A stretch of 64,000 bases of DNA from Paenibacillus periandrae. Lineage in GTDB: Bacteria; Bacillota; Bacilli; Paenibacillales; NBRC-103111. Where the stretch lies: contig NZ_JAJNMU010000021.1 in the NCBI RefSeq assembly GCF_022458865.1, forward strand, positions 62,001 through 126,000, in the 5' to 3' direction. The first letter of the stretch is position 1; every line of letters begins with the position of its first letter. Below the pieces are notes generated by a model. The model made no database searches and was not told the origin of the DNA. It saw only the letters and a list, made by a program, of their open reading frames with translations. Below, piece by piece: positions 43,220-51,397 of this stretch. Both the position numbers and the translations under genes were made by a program.

Positions 43220-43753
43220 ATGAAAGCCGTCTATGCAGGAAGCTTTGACCCCATTACCCTAGGACATGTGTCTGTTATTGAACGTGCCTTTAATTTATTT
43301 GACGAAGTGCATATTATTATAGCCAACAACCGGGCCAAGTCGCATTACTTTACATTACAGCAAAGAACGGAATTAGTCAGACTTTCGATTCCTGCGGAAT
43401 ATAATACGCGAGCGCATATTGTACCTTTTGAAGGCATCGTGGCCAATTACATTAATGAGCACAAGATTGACGTTGTGATCCGGGGAATTCGCAATGCGAC
43501 TGATTTGGACTATGAGCTCCAATTGGAGCAATTTGTTCGTAATTCAACAGAAGCGGATACGATTTATTTATCGCCGTACACACCCTACATGCAAACTAGC
43601 AGTTCATTAGTTCGGATGTTTTTCCAGTCCAATAAGTACACGCTCGCCCTTAACTATATGACTCCTGATGCTTACGATCAAGCGATATGCTACATGCAGG
43701 AAACGAATCAACCACCGTCCAATAAACTTTCGAGTCCAACAAACGACTTATAG
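43220..43753 (+). CDS. CoaD-like nucleotidyltransferase
   Basis: AGSFDPITLGHVSVIERAF contains the T/HXGH nucleotide-binding motif. VIRGIRNATDLDYELQLEQF corresponds to the RGLR...D.EYE.Q segment of phosphopantetheine adenylyltransferase, and TSSSLVR to the ISST.VR motif. The product (177 residues) is slightly longer than CoaD (about 160), and Asn-rich deviations in the pantetheine region suggest a paralogue. The usual coaD next to rsmD lies elsewhere. TAAGGAGTGATT precedes the ATG. Confidence 0.75.
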   Translation: MKAVYAGSFDPITLGHVSVIERAFNLFDEVHIIIANNRAKSHYFTLQQRTELVRLSIPAEYNTRAHIVPFEGIVANYINEHKIDVVIRGIRNATDLDYELQLEQFVRNSTEADTIYLSPYTPYMQTSSSLVRMFFQSNKYTLALNYMTPDAYDQAICYMQETNQPPSNKLSSPTNDL

Positions 43754-43769
43754 GGTCAACAATTTGGGA

Positions 43770-44144
43770 ATGGGGGTAACTGTCATCATTATTGCTAAAA
43801 TTTTAGTCGCATTAGTTGCAATAGAGCATCTGTATATTTTATATTTGGAAATGTTTATGTGGACCAAACCCAAGGGCTTGAAAGCTTTTGGTATGACACC
43901 GGCAGTAGCGGAAGCTTCAAAGTCACTTGCAGCTAATCAAGGACTGTATAATGGTTTTTTGGCAGCTGGTTTGATCTGGAGCTTGTTTCACTCTCATGTG
44001 GAGGTAGCAAAAGAACTTCAAATCTTTTTTCTGTTATGTGTTATTGTAGCAGCGATTTTCGGTGGAGTGACTGCCAAAAAGTCAATCCTGCTTGTTCAGG
44101 GACTTCCAGCCCTTGCAGCACTGCTTTTTGTTTGGCTGACATGA
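43770..44144 (+). CDS. DUF1304 membrane protein
   Basis: The protein has four predicted membrane helices and the DUF1304 signatures ILVALVAIEHLYILYLEMF and NQGLYNGFLAAGLIW. No reaction is known for the family. The ATG at 43770 has no well-spaced ribosome binding site. TTG at 43764 has AGGGT upstream, and GGGGG at 43772-43776 would serve a codon near 43785, so the exact start is uncertain. It is 124 residues and follows the CoaD-like gene by 16 bases. Confidence 0.8.
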   Translation: MGVTVIIIAKILVALVAIEHLYILYLEMFMWTKPKGLKAFGMTPAVAEASKSLAANQGLYNGFLAAGLIWSLFHSHVEVAKELQIFFLLCVIVAAIFGGVTAKKSILLVQGLPALAALLFVWLT

Positions 44145-44192
44145 ACCGTAGGCGTTCATAAAGGTTATTAATTACGAAATCATGGAGAATGT

Positions 44193-44594
44193 ATGCATAC
44201 TATATTTACTGCAGATATTGTAGATCCTCTTATCGTACGTATTGAAAATTACAATAGGCTGCTTAAACTCATAGACCTCAAAAGTCTGGAGGATGGCAGT
44301 TGTACGCTTCCTCATAAGGTGATGGCTAATTTTCTTGACGTGACGCACGCGGACATTGTTAAATGGATCGATAAACTGATCGACTTTGGAATTATTGAGC
44401 AGGTCGGTTCTAATAAAGCTTACAAGAGAAAGAGCTCTGAAGTAGAGAACCCTTCTTTAAATTGTTTAATAGATTTGTTAAAATTGTTCAAGCAAAACCC
44501 TAATCTCAGCTTTTCTCAGCAAGCCGAAGCTCTCGACATCTCGATCCAGGAATTGGAATATTTATTTGGAATGCTGATTCAAATTATTGAATGA
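44193..44594 (+). CDS. Protein of unknown function, possibly winged-helix
   Basis: I do not recognise the family. The 133-residue protein has two helix-turn-helix-like stretches: LPHKVMANFLDVTHADIVKW and LSFSQQAEALDISIQELEYL. It might be a transcription regulator, but this is a guess from pattern only. GGAGA lies 5 bases before the ATG. It is the last gene before the tad cluster promoter and is read in the same direction. Confidence 0.65.
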   Translation: MHTIFTADIVDPLIVRIENYNRLLKLIDLKSLEDGSCTLPHKVMANFLDVTHADIVKWIDKLIDFGIIEQVGSNKAYKRKSSEVENPSLNCLIDLLKLFKQNPNLSFSQQAEALDISIQELEYLFGMLIQIIE

Positions 44595-44649
44595 TGTTTT
44601 TTTGGTCTTGGGCTCTACCATGTAAAAAATAAAATTTACAATATAAGGG

Positions 44650-44677
44650 TTGAAAAAACCATTTGTTGTGCTATAAT
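44650..44677 (+). promoter_or_regulatory. Promoter upstream of the tad cluster
   Basis: TTGAAA, 16-base spacer, TATAAT. A transcript would start near 44684 and run straight into a leader ORF and terminator hairpin. Confidence 0.7.
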
Positions 44678-44687
44678 CAACGTAAAT

Positions 44688-44768
44688 ATGAAAAACAAAT
44701 GCGGAAGCACCGCTGAACAAGAAGTTTCTTGTTTAGCGAGTGCTTTTTTTGCGTTCGTATTTGGATAA
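44688..44768 (+). CDS. Candidate leader peptide of the tad operon
   Basis: A 26-codon ORF (MKNKCGSTAEQEVSCLASAF then FAFVFG) starts about 4 bases after the predicted transcription start. It would thus be nearly leaderless, with no ribosome binding site. Its codons form both arms of the terminator hairpin at 44705-44751. Its stop codon TAA overlaps the AAGGAGGTG site of the next small ORF. Attenuation or translational coupling is inferred; it could also be chance. Confidence 0.35.
   Translation: MKNKCGSTAEQEVSCLASAFFAFVFG
44705..44751 (+). terminator. Terminator hairpin in the tad leader (possible attenuator)
   Basis: AAGCACCGCTGAACAAGAA and TTCTTGTTTAGCGAGTGCTT pair with few mismatches and are followed by TTTTTTT. 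It lies about 20 bases after the predicted transcription start and before the tad genes, so it must be bypassed for tad expression from this promoter. Confidence 0.8.
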
Positions 44769-44780
44769 GGAGGTGCGCAC

Positions 44781-44873
44781 ATTAACAATAACGTGAAGGC
44801 TGCCATCGTGTTGGCGATTGTAGCGGTCATCCTCGTGATCAGTGGAATCATGCAAATAAAGGGGGAGATGTAG
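44781..44873 (+). CDS. Candidate 30-residue membrane protein with ATT start
   Basis: The frame beginning ATT at 44781 encodes NNNVKAAIVLAIVAVILVIS then GIMQIKGEM, one transmembrane helix (about 9-22). AAGGAGGTG ends 5 bases before the ATT, ideal spacing, while the only conventional start nearby (GTG at 44793) is too far from it. ATT is a rare but known start codon. The ORF lies between the leader terminator and the CpaE-like gene. Its function is unknown. Confidence 0.5.
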   Translation: MNNNVKAAIVLAIVAVILVISGIMQIKGEM

Positions 44874-44950
44874 AGACGCTGCTTCACCAAACAATCGTTG
44901 CTAAGGAGCCACTAAATAAGTTGAATTACACCGACAGGGGGGATATCGGT

Positions 44951-46087
44951 ATGGGGAAGATGAGACTCGTTTTGTTGGAGGAGGATCATTATTTCGTTGA
45001 TATGTGCTCTTCCTATATTCGAACCTCTGAGCATGCGGAGAAGTTCATGTTCACGACGTTTTCGAACAAGGAACAAGGCTTTGATTATATTGAGCGGTCT
45101 AAAGAACCTTACATTTTATTGGTGCATGAAAGCTTTATGCCACTTCCAGAAAGGGTTTTTCAACAGCAGCATGGTTGTTTAATCATTCTAAGCGATGTTC
45201 CTGTTGCAGCGGATGTAATGGAATATCCAATCTTGTGCAAATATCAGCCGCTGAATCAGTTTGTTTCACATATTATCTCACACTTTAATGAGTATACGTC
45301 GAGTCCAAGATTAAGAGGCAATCATTCGGCAGAGGTCATTTCCGTGTACTCCACAGTTGGCGGAAGCGGGAAGACAGTCACAGCGACTCATTTGGCACGA
45401 GAGCTGGTCTATCAGGGGAAGCGGGTATTTTATTTGAACCTGGAACAGCTGCCCTCCTTATCATGGCTGGATGACGGCTTGAAGCAAGCAGAAAATAATT
45501 TATCGCGCATTTTGTACTATGGGAAAACGAGTGAACAATTGCAGACGGCAAAGGTAGAGCTGTATAAGAGACGGCATCCAGTTATGGGTTTTGATTATTT
45601 TCCGGGTATGTGCGAGCCTGCAGAAATGGATGAAATAACCGATAAGGATACACAATCCTTGATACGTTCAGTGCTTGCAACAGGAGCCTACGATTACATC
45701 ATCCTTGATTTGGATTCAGCTCTTCAACCCAGAACCAAAGCTGCTTTGCGGATTAGTGACCAGGTCCTATGGCTAGTGCTTGATGATCGAGTTCATTGGG
45801 ACAAAACACAAGTATTAATGAATCTGCTGCGTTCAAGTTTAGATGATCATGAGGCGGATTGGGGGCGTAAGCTTTATGTAGTCGTGAACAAATTCAATGG
45901 AAATTTATTGAATGACCGTTCAACCTTGCCTGCTGCGATTGCTGGGTATTTGCCCTATATTCCCGAATGGAAAGCACATGCTGCTGTTGAAGCCTTGCAG
46001 GTAAGAGGGGTTTTCAGTGAAGGGCTCTCCAAGTTGTCCTTATTATCCTCATTCCGGGCGGAGGCACATAGCTATGCTGTCGGATGA
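44951..46087 (+). CDS. CpaE/TadZ-like MinD-family ATPase
   Basis: TadZ/CpaE proteins position the Tad pilus machine. Residues 1-125 form a receiver-like domain (LVLLEEDHYFVDM ... LIILSDVPVAADV). A MinD-type ATPase follows with the deviant Walker A VYSTVGGSGKTVTATHLA, YDYIILDLDSAL, and VVVNKFNG. ATG 44951 is chosen with GGGGGGAT upstream; TTG 44921 with AAGGAG further upstream is an alternative. It overlaps cpaF by 14 bases. It is 378 residues. Confidence 0.82.
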   Translation: MGKMRLVLLEEDHYFVDMCSSYIRTSEHAEKFMFTTFSNKEQGFDYIERSKEPYILLVHESFMPLPERVFQQQHGCLIILSDVPVAADVMEYPILCKYQPLNQFVSHIISHFNEYTSSPRLRGNHSAEVISVYSTVGGSGKTVTATHLARELVYQGKRVFYLNLEQLPSLSWLDDGLKQAENNLSRILYYGKTSEQLQTAKVELYKRRHPVMGFDYFPGMCEPAEMDEITDKDTQSLIRSVLATGAYDYIILDLDSALQPRTKAALRISDQVLWLVLDDRVHWDKTQVLMNLLRSSLDDHEADWGRKLYVVVNKFNGNLLNDRSTLPAAIAGYLPYIPEWKAHAAVEALQVRGVFSEGLSKLSLLSSFRAEAHSYAVG

Positions 46088-47297
46088 AGATTTCGCTGGC
46101 TTAAAACAATCAATCAAAGAAAAGCTCGATTTATCTTATTCGGTGACGGACCAGCAGCTGATGGATATGGTGGAGCAGGAGGTATTTGCGCTCTCCTTTG
46201 ACCACTATCAGACCGCCGGGCAAAAGCACGCTTTGGTACTGAGGCTTTTTAACTCATTTCGAGGGTTGGACGTTTTGCAGCCCTTGGTCGATAATCCAGC
46301 GGTTACGGAAATCATGATTAACCGTCACGATCAAATATTTATCGAGCAGGAGGGTCGTGTCCGATTAACGAATGTGAAATTCGAAAGCAAGGAGAAGCTG
46401 GAGGACGTCATTCAGGCGATTGTTGCCAAAGTAAACCGAGCAGTCAATGAGGCTAATCCGATTGTGGACGCCAGGCTGTTGGACGGATCACGTGTCAATG
46501 TGGTGCTCTCGCCTGTGGCACTTGAAGGGCCTGCCATGACAATCCGTAAATTCCCGGAATCTCCTCTGACACTGGATAATTTAGTAGCCAGAGGTGCATT
46601 AACAAAAGAAGCGGCTGATTTTCTAATAAATTTGGTGAAAGCCAAATACAATCTGTTCATTGGAGGTGGCACAGGCTCCGGAAAAACAACCTTTCTTAAT
46701 GCTCTGTCGCAATATATCCCTGACGATGAAAGGATTATTACAATCGAGGATTCAGCAGAGCTGCAAATCCGAACAGTACCGAATCTAGTGCGCATGGAAA
46801 CTCGAAATGCCAATACGGAAGGAAAAGGCGAGATCACGATACGTGATTTGATCCGTTCCTCGCTCCGTATGAGACCTAATCGAATCATAGTTGGAGAGGT
46901 ACGTGGCGCAGAGGCTCTGGATATGCTATCCGCCATGAATACTGGACATGATGGAAGCCTTTCTACTGGTCATGCGAATTCAAGTACGGATATGCTCAGC
47001 CGACTGGAAACGATGGTGTTAAGCGGTGCAGCACTGCCCGTTGAAGTTGTACGCAAACAGATCTGTTCAGCGATTGATATTATGATTCACCTCCAACGGC
47101 TTCGTGATCGTTCGCGCAGAGTGACTGAGATCAGTGAGATCATTGGCATGGAAGGGGGCGAGGTCAAGTTGAATCGGTTATTCGAATTTGTAGAAAGGGG
47201 AGATGACAAGGAGGGTCGTGTGATCGGTGAGCTTATGCTGACAGGGAATGTGCTGACTAGGCAGGAGAAGCTGGCTATGTCGGGCTATGCTCTGTAA
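46074..47297 (+). CDS. cpaF: Tad/Flp pilus assembly ATPase CpaF/TadA
   Basis: The secretion ATPase powers pilus assembly. The N-terminal domain ends at VTEIMINRHDQIFIEQEGRV. The ATPase has Walker A GGGTGSGKTTFLNAL (about residues 194-208), ITIEDSAEL (Asp box), Walker B RIIVGEVRGAEAL and the His box TGHDGSLSTGHAN. The ATG at 46074 follows GCGGAGG. At 407 residues it is of normal length. It overlaps the CpaE-like gene and precedes tadB, the canonical order. Confidence 0.93.
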   Translation: MLSDEDFAGLKQSIKEKLDLSYSVTDQQLMDMVEQEVFALSFDHYQTAGQKHALVLRLFNSFRGLDVLQPLVDNPAVTEIMINRHDQIFIEQEGRVRLTNVKFESKEKLEDVIQAIVAKVNRAVNEANPIVDARLLDGSRVNVVLSPVALEGPAMTIRKFPESPLTLDNLVARGALTKEAADFLINLVKAKYNLFIGGGTGSGKTTFLNALSQYIPDDERIITIEDSAELQIRTVPNLVRMETRNANTEGKGEITIRDLIRSSLRMRPNRIIVGEVRGAEALDMLSAMNTGHDGSLSTGHANSSTDMLSRLETMVLSGAALPVEVVRKQICSAIDIMIHLQRLRDRSRRVTEISEIIGMEGGEVKLNRLFEFVERGDDKEGRVIGELMLTGNVLTRQEKLAMSGYAL

Positions 47298-47333
47298 ACC
47301 GAGTTTAGTCACCAAAGGAAAGGAGACAGCAGC

Positions 47334-48179
47334 TTGTATATTGTAATGGTGGCAGTATTGCTGGGCGGTGGCTTTTGGATATATATCACTTCCAAACGCT
47401 CGAATAAACCCAACCAGGTAGCAAAGGGTCCTCAACTGCTCCAGTACAATGTGTACGAAATGAGTTCGGTAGAATTAATCGTTACAGTGGTAATAGCTAT
47501 GGGGATTTTGGGTGGGATTGGTTATGTATTTTATCAGCATGTGATTGCTGCTTTACTGATCTCATTGGCAGGTATCTACTATCCGAAAATCCGTAGAAAA
47601 GATCTTATCCGCAAACGCAAGGCGCTTCTTCAATTGCAGTTCAAGCAAGCATTAGCTTCGTTATCATCAGCCTTGGGGGCAGGTAAATCGGTTGAAAATG
47701 CATTCCAGGAAGCACTAGTTGATTTGAGGTTGTTGTATCCGGATCCACGTGCGCTCATTGTGAAGGAGCTGGAAACGATTAATCGGCGAATTGAAAATGG
47801 AGAAACGATTGAGATGGCCCTTAAGGATTTGAGTGAACGGACACAGATTGATGATATTCAGCAATTTACAGAAGTATTTGCAACCTGCAAGCGAACGGGA
47901 GGTAATCTGGTTCATGTCATCCGGCGTACAGCCTCGATTATTCAGGAAAAGCTGGACATTCAGCAGGAAATTGCGGTCATGATGGCACAAAAACGTTTTG
48001 AATCGAGAGTGCTTGCTTTTGCACCCGTTATCGTAATTGCTGTGCTTAGCTTCAGTTCTCCGGATTACATGGAACCGATGTACAAAGGGTTAACAGGATA
48101 TTTAATCATGAGCGCAGCATTACTGATACTTCTTGGATGCTTTGGCATAACAAAAATGATTATGAATATTAAGGTGTGA
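47334..48179 (+). CDS. tadB: Tad pilus inner-membrane protein TadB
   Basis: TadB and TadC form the membrane platform for the Flp pilus. Two N-terminal helices, then a T2SSF domain: QFKQALASLSSALGAGKSVE, ELETINRRIENGETIEMALK and FATCKRTGGNLVHVIRRTA. Two C-terminal helices close the protein. The start is TTG at 47334, with AAAGGAGA 8 bases upstream. It is 281 residues long. Confidence 0.88.
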   Translation: MYIVMVAVLLGGGFWIYITSKRSNKPNQVAKGPQLLQYNVYEMSSVELIVTVVIAMGILGGIGYVFYQHVIAALLISLAGIYYPKIRRKDLIRKRKALLQLQFKQALASLSSALGAGKSVENAFQEALVDLRLLYPDPRALIVKELETINRRIENGETIEMALKDLSERTQIDDIQQFTEVFATCKRTGGNLVHVIRRTASIIQEKLDIQQEIAVMMAQKRFESRVLAFAPVIVIAVLSFSSPDYMEPMYKGLTGYLIMSAALLILLGCFGITKMIMNIKV

Positions 48180-48188
48180 TGATCGACT

Positions 48189-49058
48189 GTGTACATGCTG
48201 GCTTTGCTGTGTGTAGAGCTTGTGATTGCTGGAGTGATTTTAATGCTGGCAAACCCGCTGTATAAGGGATTTGTCAAGGAGCACCAAGTACTGTTAAAGC
48301 TTACTATTGTTGCCCCAGTATCGCTGTGGCTGATGGACAAGCTGAGGGTAGCCGATCGGTTGCCTGAAAGTATCTCAAAGATACACCATATGATGTTTGG
48401 TTTATACGGAAGTAAGACCGCTATGATTCGCACCAAATGCTTTATTGTCGGAATGGTTTCGTATTCGATTCTGATCGTTATAGGAAGCACTTTTCTTGGA
48501 TGGGCTTCGGATGTAGGGGCGGAAATGCTTGCATATGGGAGTGGGCTTTTATTGTTTTTACCGTTTCTCCTGTACAAAAATCTGGCAAGTCAGCTTCTCA
48601 AGAAAAAAAGACAGATGCTGCTTGATTTGCCGGAAATGGTGAATCAAATTGTACTGCTTGTAAATGCAGGAGAAACTGTGCAAAAGGCGTTGATGCGCTG
48701 CATCGAGCGAAATCCAAATGTACAGCAAAGTCCGTTGTTAACGGAGCTTTCAATTGCTGCTTATGAAATCGGGATGAACGCCTCTTTCACCAAATCAATG
48801 GAAGATTTCAATAAACGCTGCGGAGTGCAGGAGGTATCCTTGTTCACGACTACATTGCTGCTCAATTACAAAAGAGGTGGCGATGAGCTGGTGATGTCAC
48901 TCAAGGAGCTGTCTTTTACCTTATGGGAAAAGCGAAAATCCATTGCCAAAACACTTGGAGAAGAGGCCTCATCCAAAATGGTGTTTCCGATGGTGTTCAT
49001 ATTCCTGGTTGTCATGATTGTGGTAGCGGCACCGGCAATTTTGATGATGGAGCAATAA
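48189..49058 (+). CDS. tadC: Tad pilus inner-membrane protein TadC
   Basis: This is the second platform protein. It has several membrane helices and a T2SSF domain with LLDLPEMVNQIVLLVNAGET, LTELSIAAYEIGMNASFTKS and LLLNYKRGGDEL. Its last helix is VFPMVFIFLVVMIVVAAPAI. The start is GTG at 48189 with AAGGTGTGATG upstream; the tadB stop codon lies 10 bases before. It is 289 residues. Confidence 0.87.
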   Translation: MYMLALLCVELVIAGVILMLANPLYKGFVKEHQVLLKLTIVAPVSLWLMDKLRVADRLPESISKIHHMMFGLYGSKTAMIRTKCFIVGMVSYSILIVIGSTFLGWASDVGAEMLAYGSGLLLFLPFLLYKNLASQLLKKKRQMLLDLPEMVNQIVLLVNAGETVQKALMRCIERNPNVQQSPLLTELSIAAYEIGMNASFTKSMEDFNKRCGVQEVSLFTTTLLLNYKRGGDELVMSLKELSFTLWEKRKSIAKTLGEEASSKMVFPMVFIFLVVMIVVAAPAILMMEQ

Positions 49059-49113
49059 GTGAAACTGAAATATATACAATGAATTGACTACAATAAGGAT
49101 GGAGTGTGTTTGT

Positions 49114-49311
49114 ATGACGAAAATAAGTGTTGTGAATAAAGGGATTCAGAATTTTTGGAGCGATGAGGATGGGCTCGGGACGTTGGAGATTTTGCTGATC
49201 GTAGCGGTGTTAGTTATTGTTGCCATAGCTTTTAGAAAATGGATCATGAAATGGGTGCTGGAGTTGTTTAATGCAACAGGAACAGAAGTAACAACTGATC
49301 AAGGAAAATAA
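49114..49311 (+). CDS. Flp-type prepilin-like protein
   Basis: The 65-residue product has a short leader (MTKISVVNKGIQNFWSDEDG) followed by LGTLEILLIVAVLVIVAIAF. Cleavage after the Gly with Glu at +5 fits a type IV/Flp prepilin, and the hydrophobic helix would be the pilus core. GGATGGAG precedes the ATG at 49114; an in-frame ATG at 49099 is less well placed. No prepilin peptidase, CpaB or TadE/F gene is in the window; they may lie beyond the insertion region. Confidence 0.8.
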   Translation: MTKISVVNKGIQNFWSDEDGLGTLEILLIVAVLVIVAIAFRKWIMKWVLELFNATGTEVTTDQGK

Positions 49312-49364
49312 AGATCGTTAGTGGAAAATAAAGTCCGTTAGTGGAAAATAGAGTTCGTTAGTGG
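49303..49364 (+). repeat. Three 20-bp tandem repeats at the flp stop codon
   Basis: The unit GGAAAATAAAGTCCGTTAGT occurs three times at 49303, 49323 and 49343 with a few changes. The first copy overlaps the last two codons and stop codon (GGA AAA TAA) of flp. The period is close to two helical turns. Confidence 0.85.
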
Positions 49365-49439
49365 TTGTTTACTTTTGTGAATTTTAGGTGTTTTTGCTTT
49401 TAAGGAAAAGTCATTTGTCTTAAGTCGCTATAATATAAA

Positions 49440-49949
49440 TCACCGGAACAGTCTAGAATCGGGAAAAACCTGATCTAGAACCGCTTGGAATTGCAACTTT
49501 ATCTGTACATACATTTGGGTAAGTGACTCAAACTGTCGCGTTAAATGGCGGAGATTCAGTAATTCGACTCCTCGTCGTTTATGGTCTTCGAATTCCTCTT
49601 TGTAGTACAACTCACATAATCGGTAAGCATCGACAGCATCGGTTTTTACTTTGCGCAGACTCGATTTCTTAGCTTGATGCGAAATGAGCGGATTTACGAC
49701 GAGAAACAGAATACCGTGTTCCTCCAGGAACTGAATGACTGCCTGATGGTAGTGTCCTGTGGACTCCAATATTACAGTAGGAGCTTTCCCAGCCTTATCT
49801 TGTACTTTAGAAATGACGTCTAAGAGCTGTTTAAGACCTTCCTGATTATGTTGAAAACAAAACGGATTTCCAAAAGGTTTGCCTTTGCCCAAGAAGACTT
49901 GCCCATCACTTTTTCCTTTTGAAATATCCAGACCTATGACTGGATTCAT
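49440..49949 (-). pseudogene. IS110-family transposase, N-terminal fragment
   Basis: The RuvC-like DEDD domain is present: GLDISKGKSDG, VILESTGHYHQ and KVKTDAVDAYRLCEL. The protein ends at 169 residues (FPDSRLFR then stop), whereas IS110 transposases have about 400 including the C-terminal serine domain. So this copy is truncated and probably inactive by itself. Its upstream region (49950-50190) may still contain the bridge-RNA locus. Its 3' end lies just beyond the flp gene of the tad cluster. Confidence 0.85.
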
Positions 49950-50215
49950 GAAGCACTCTCCCTTTTAATAAAATTGCCGGTACCCCTAACACTCCTCATA
50001 GTTCCACAACATCGCTTGTTATGCGAGATCTAATCGTCTCAACCAGCTTAAACATGGTTTCTATAAGAAGGGGGCAATCAGTTTTAGCGACGGGTTACAG
50101 ACCCAGGGGAACGAACGATCTGCCCCGGCTACTGACAAATACACCACTAAAACAAAAGTGGTCAACCAGTAAAAACTGGCTGACCTCATAATACGACTGG
50201 GAACTATAGCTCAAT
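49950..50215 (-). mobile_element. Noncoding 5' region of the IS110 remnant, possible bridge-RNA locus
   Basis: IS110-type elements encode a structured bridge RNA beside the transposase gene. This region has no ORF and contains adjacent hairpins CCACT ... AGTGG and CCAGT ... ACTGG at 50144-50181, as well as other short stems. The position fits but the internal loops were not identified. It could also be ordinary flanking DNA. Confidence 0.3.
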
Positions 50216-50228
50216 AAACAATTAAGAT

Positions 50229-50293
50229 GCGGCTGCTGGCATAGATCGGCAGCCGCGTTGTGCCACGGGCAGGATAATGCAAGAAGGTAATTG
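50229..50293 (+). repeat. Cassette-like repeat before the first Nudix gene
   Basis: Hairpin GCGGCTGC ... GCAGCCGC (50229-50255) followed by ACGGGCAGGATAATGCAA. It is similar to the element at 50876-50930 after the gene. Confidence 0.6.
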
Positions 50294-50332
50294 AATAAAT
50301 ATAGAACATTGCCGATAAAGGAGGGACGTAAT

Positions 50333-50818
50333 ATGCCATTTCCAACGCACATAGTATCCGCAGGTGGATTTGTGGAAGATGGGCAAGGAAATATCCTTTT
50401 AGTAAAAACTCGTGACGGTGGTTGGGTTTATCCTGGTAGTCAAGTGGAAGTTGGAGAAAATCTGATGGACGCTTTGGTTCGTGAAATCAAAGAGGAAAGC
50501 GGAATAGACACCACGGTTAGCTACTTAATTGGTGTCTATTCGAATACAGGTATTTTTAAATGGTATGATGGCGTGACTGATGTTCCTACGCAAGTTATAT
50601 TTGATTTCGTATGTAAACCTGTTGGCGGGGAGTTAGCTGTTTCTGAAGAAACAACAGATAGCCGCTGGGTGGCGAAATATAGAGTTCTTGATTTCATTAC
50701 ACATCCAGCTATTCGCACTCGCTATCAGGCTTATTTGGAGTTTAACGGAGTGGTAAATTACATGGAGTATGTAACGAGCCCAGAGTTTATAATCAAACAC
50801 CAAAAAGGTATATCGTAG
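50333..50818 (+). CDS. Nudix hydrolase
   Basis: The Nudix box reads GSQVEVGENLMDALVREIKE then ESGI, canonical except for Ser in place of the first motif glycine. A C-terminal extension of about 40 residues ends in HQKGIS. AAAGGAGG lies 7 bases before the ATG at 50333. Substrate unknown. It is 161 residues and sits between two similar hairpin repeats, like a gene cassette. Confidence 0.85.
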   Translation: MPFPTHIVSAGGFVEDGQGNILLVKTRDGGWVYPGSQVEVGENLMDALVREIKEESGIDTTVSYLIGVYSNTGIFKWYDGVTDVPTQVIFDFVCKPVGGELAVSEETTDSRWVAKYRVLDFITHPAIRTRYQAYLEFNGVVNYMEYVTSPEFIIKHQKGIS

Positions 50819-50875
50819 TAAATTATTTCTCGTTGTTGATCAAACGAGGAACGTTAGCACAATAACACCAGGACG

Positions 50876-50930
50876 AGGCTGCCAACACGATCGGCAGCCC
50901 CCATTACGTTAACGGGAGGTTAGTTCAATA
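50876..50930 (+). repeat. Cassette-like repeat after the first Nudix gene
   Basis: Hairpin GGCTGCC ... GGCAGCC followed by CATTACGTTAACGGGAGGTT and AGTTCAA. Compared with the repeat at 50229 the order hairpin, ACGGG, AGGxTA, CAA is conserved. Confidence 0.6.
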
Positions 50931-51010
50931 TTTTTCAACAACACTTGGGTTATTCCGTGATATAATTAACCAAAAATTTAACAGACCTATAAGGAAGTAA
51001 GTATTATTTT

Positions 51011-51397
51011 ATGATAATAAATGAACGTCTTGCTTTTAACTCGGATTATACTTTAGAGGAATTAATCAAATTGCTAAGAATGTCCTTAAGTTTAGATGAA
51101 TTTCAATTCGATAATGAAAATGAAAATAATTGGGGATGGACGTATGATGAAAATCGAATAGAAATCAATGTGTCAAAGCCATTTGAGGAAGATAAACTAT
51201 ATGAATGGGATTCTACTGTGCCAAAAGGTTGCAATTTTGGTGTAGCTCTAATGAGTAATGATAGCAATTTCAACTTTGATCCTCATAAGTACGATCACGA
51301 CTATGTAATAAACAAACTCATACCTAAGTACATATGTACAATTGAACAAATAACAAAAACAAAAGTATACTATCACCGAGGTAATCATCTCAAATAA
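51011..51397 (+). CDS. Protein of unknown function
   Basis: I do not recognise it. The 128-residue, AT-rich gene encodes an acidic, Asn-rich protein (FDNENENNWGWTYDENRIEI), reminiscent of small immunity-type proteins, but no family is asserted. AAGGAAG lies about 14 bases upstream of the ATG, longer than usual. It follows a cassette-like repeat, and its base composition differs from the core genes. Confidence 0.6.
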   Translation: MIINERLAFNSDYTLEELIKLLRMSLSLDEFQFDNENENNWGWTYDENRIEINVSKPFEEDKLYEWDSTVPKGCNFGVALMSNDSNFNFDPHKYDHDYVINKLIPKYICTIEQITKTKVYYHRGNHLK

